From assembly GCA_029974595.1 (NCBI GenBank), contig JARKRC010000051.1, positions 31,214 through 95,213 on the forward strand: a DNA stretch of 64,000 nt, in the 5' to 3' direction. Of the stretch, positions 63,223 through 64,000 are shown piece by piece. The number at the start of each line of letters is the position of its first letter. The stretch's first letter is position 1. The DNA is from Ereboglobus sp. Lineage in GTDB: Bacteria; Verrucomicrobiota; Verrucomicrobiia; Opitutales; Opitutaceae. The notes beneath the pieces are model-generated. The model did not search any database and was not told the origin of the DNA. It saw only the letters and a list, made by a program, of their open reading frames with translations. A program made the translations under genes and the position numbers.

Positions 63223-63855
63223 ATGCTCGGCTCCGGCATCATCAAAGGCTTCTACATCACGGCGAAAAACTTCGTCGGCAGCTTCTTCACGACCGAGCGG
63301 CTGACGACCATCCAATACCCCGAAGTGCGCGCCAAGCTTCCGCACGCCTCGCGCAGCTTTCCCTTTCTTGTTTACGACGGCGACAGCCCGATCGACGGCC
63401 TCCGCTGCGTCGCCTGCCGCATCTGCGAAAAAGAATGCCCGCCGCAATGCATCTACATCGTCGCCGAGCGTGACGAGAAGGGCAAAATCATGAAGAAGCC
63501 CCGCATCTTCGACATCGATTACAGCGTGTGCATGGGCTGCCAGATTTGCGTCGAAGCCTGTCCCTTCGATTCCATCAAGATGGACAATGTTTACGAAATT
63601 GCCGTGCGCGACCGTTACGAAGGCCTCCTGATGCACCGCGACCAGCTCGCGAAACCCAACAGCTATTTTCACCACATCAACGCCACCGACGCGACCGAAG
63701 TGGACAACCGCCTCGCCGAGGAAAAACGCAAGGCCGAGGAAAAAGCCAGAGCTGCCGCAGCCGCGAAGGCAGCCGCAGCTGCAAAGGCCGCAGCCGATGC
63801 CGCCGTAGCGCAGGCTGCCAAGCCTGCCACACCGCCCGTGCCCGAAACAAAATGA
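63223..63855 (+). CDS. nuoI: NADH-quinone oxidoreductase subunit I with Ala/Lys-rich tail
   Basis: A 210-residue subunit with two [4Fe-4S] clusters: CVACRICEKECPPQC and CMGCQICVEACPFDSI. After residue about 165 the protein continues in a charged helix and an Ala/Lys-rich tail (ARAAAAAKAAAAAKAAADA, PATPPVPETK) that E. coli NuoI lacks. nuoE, F, G and H are not between nuoD and nuoI. The start ATG 63223 has a pyrimidine-rich leader. Confidence 0.95.
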   Translation: MLGSGIIKGFYITAKNFVGSFFTTERLTTIQYPEVRAKLPHASRSFPFLVYDGDSPIDGLRCVACRICEKECPPQCIYIVAERDEKGKIMKKPRIFDIDYSVCMGCQICVEACPFDSIKMDNVYEIAVRDRYEGLLMHRDQLAKPNSYFHHINATDATEVDNRLAEEKRKAEEKARAAAAAKAAAAAKAAADAAVAQAAKPATPPVPETK

Positions 63856-63872
63856 TAACCCTCACGAAAGCA

Positions 63873-63950
63873 CGCTTGCGCAAGGAGCGGCGGCGTCCCG
63901 CCGCCGGACGAGGCGAAGCCTCGCCCGCTAGCCTCAACGCGCACGGAATT
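63873..63950. repeat. Family E repeat after nuoI
   Basis: 35 bases (63873-63907) match 61211-61245 exactly in inverse. It continues with a second hairpin, GAGGCGAAGCCTC. No gene start is seen from here to the window end. Confidence 0.88.
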
Positions 63951-64000
63951 TCCGACCACTTTGAAACAACACTTGCACTTACGCTCGCGCTCACAAACCC

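Overview
The window is high-GC chromosomal DNA from a Gram-negative bacterium, most likely a member of the Verrucomicrobiota close to Opitutaceae. This is an inference from the gene content (PPi-dependent phosphofructokinase, FabV, LpoB/YcfL-type lipoproteins, DcaP-like porin, an ECF sigma/anti-sigma/DUF4097 operon, TMTC-like protein), from the abundance of dispersed palindromic intergenic repeats, and from the many pyrimidine-rich leaders without a Shine-Dalgarno sequence. No 16S gene is present to prove it. Most of the window is ordinary core genome: central carbon metabolism (zwf, pfp), envelope polysaccharide synthesis (a polyprenyl glycosylphosphotransferase and several GT4/GT2 enzymes), amino-acid, nucleotide and cofactor genes (hisC, purB, ribD, cysK, rdgB), tRNA biology (dtd, tgt, four tRNAs) and the start of a respiratory complex I operon (nuoA-B-C-D-I).

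Layout. 0-3.4 kb: zwf and pfp. 3.4-6.8 kb: LysE exporter and two polysaccharide genes. 6.9-9.7 kb: ECF sigma factor, zinc-finger/HEAT anti-sigma factor and DUF4097 protein. 10-18.2 kb: fabV, dtd/hisC (convergent, overlapping), a lipoyl/E3-binding/KAS III fusion protein, a DMT transporter, a left-handed beta-helix protein and a phosphodiesterase. 18.2-22 kb: a low-GC island of small membrane or unknown genes, all on the minus strand, separated by imperfect palindromes that look like integron attC sites, with an IS5-type element inserted at a gene junction; tRNA-Cys and tRNA-Arg flank it. 22.4-35.9 kb: HAD phosphatase, HtrA protease, gamma-carbonic anhydrase, aquaporin, acetylesterase, DnaQ-like nuclease, GNAT, TMTC-like and GT2 proteins, porin, permease. 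36.3-37.3 kb: two more attC-associated small membrane genes. 37.4-49.5 kb: tgt-GT4, glycosyltransferases, purB, SWIB protein, histidine kinase, secreted phosphatases. 50-51.4 kb: a second low-GC patch of three small envelope genes. 51.7-55.1 kb: MBL hydrolase-ribD-rdgB-cysK. 55.3-59.4 kb: LpoB/YcfL/COG3014-like lipoprotein cluster. 59.9-64 kb: nuo operon.

The most notable item is the fusion at 13750-15342. It carries an E2-like lipoyl domain and a peripheral subunit-binding domain on the N-terminus of a complete ketoacyl-ACP synthase III, with a copy of a dispersed intergenic repeat translated in frame as part of its linker. It suggests direct hand-off of acyl groups from a 2-oxoacid dehydrogenase to fatty-acid initiation. 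Other notable items are the integron-like cassette clusters without a visible integrase, a Tgt that has lost its three zinc cysteines, and a DUF2007-zinc ribbon-DUF2158 fusion uncoupled from its upstream partner by the IS. At least five families of dispersed repeats occupy nearly every long intergenic gap.
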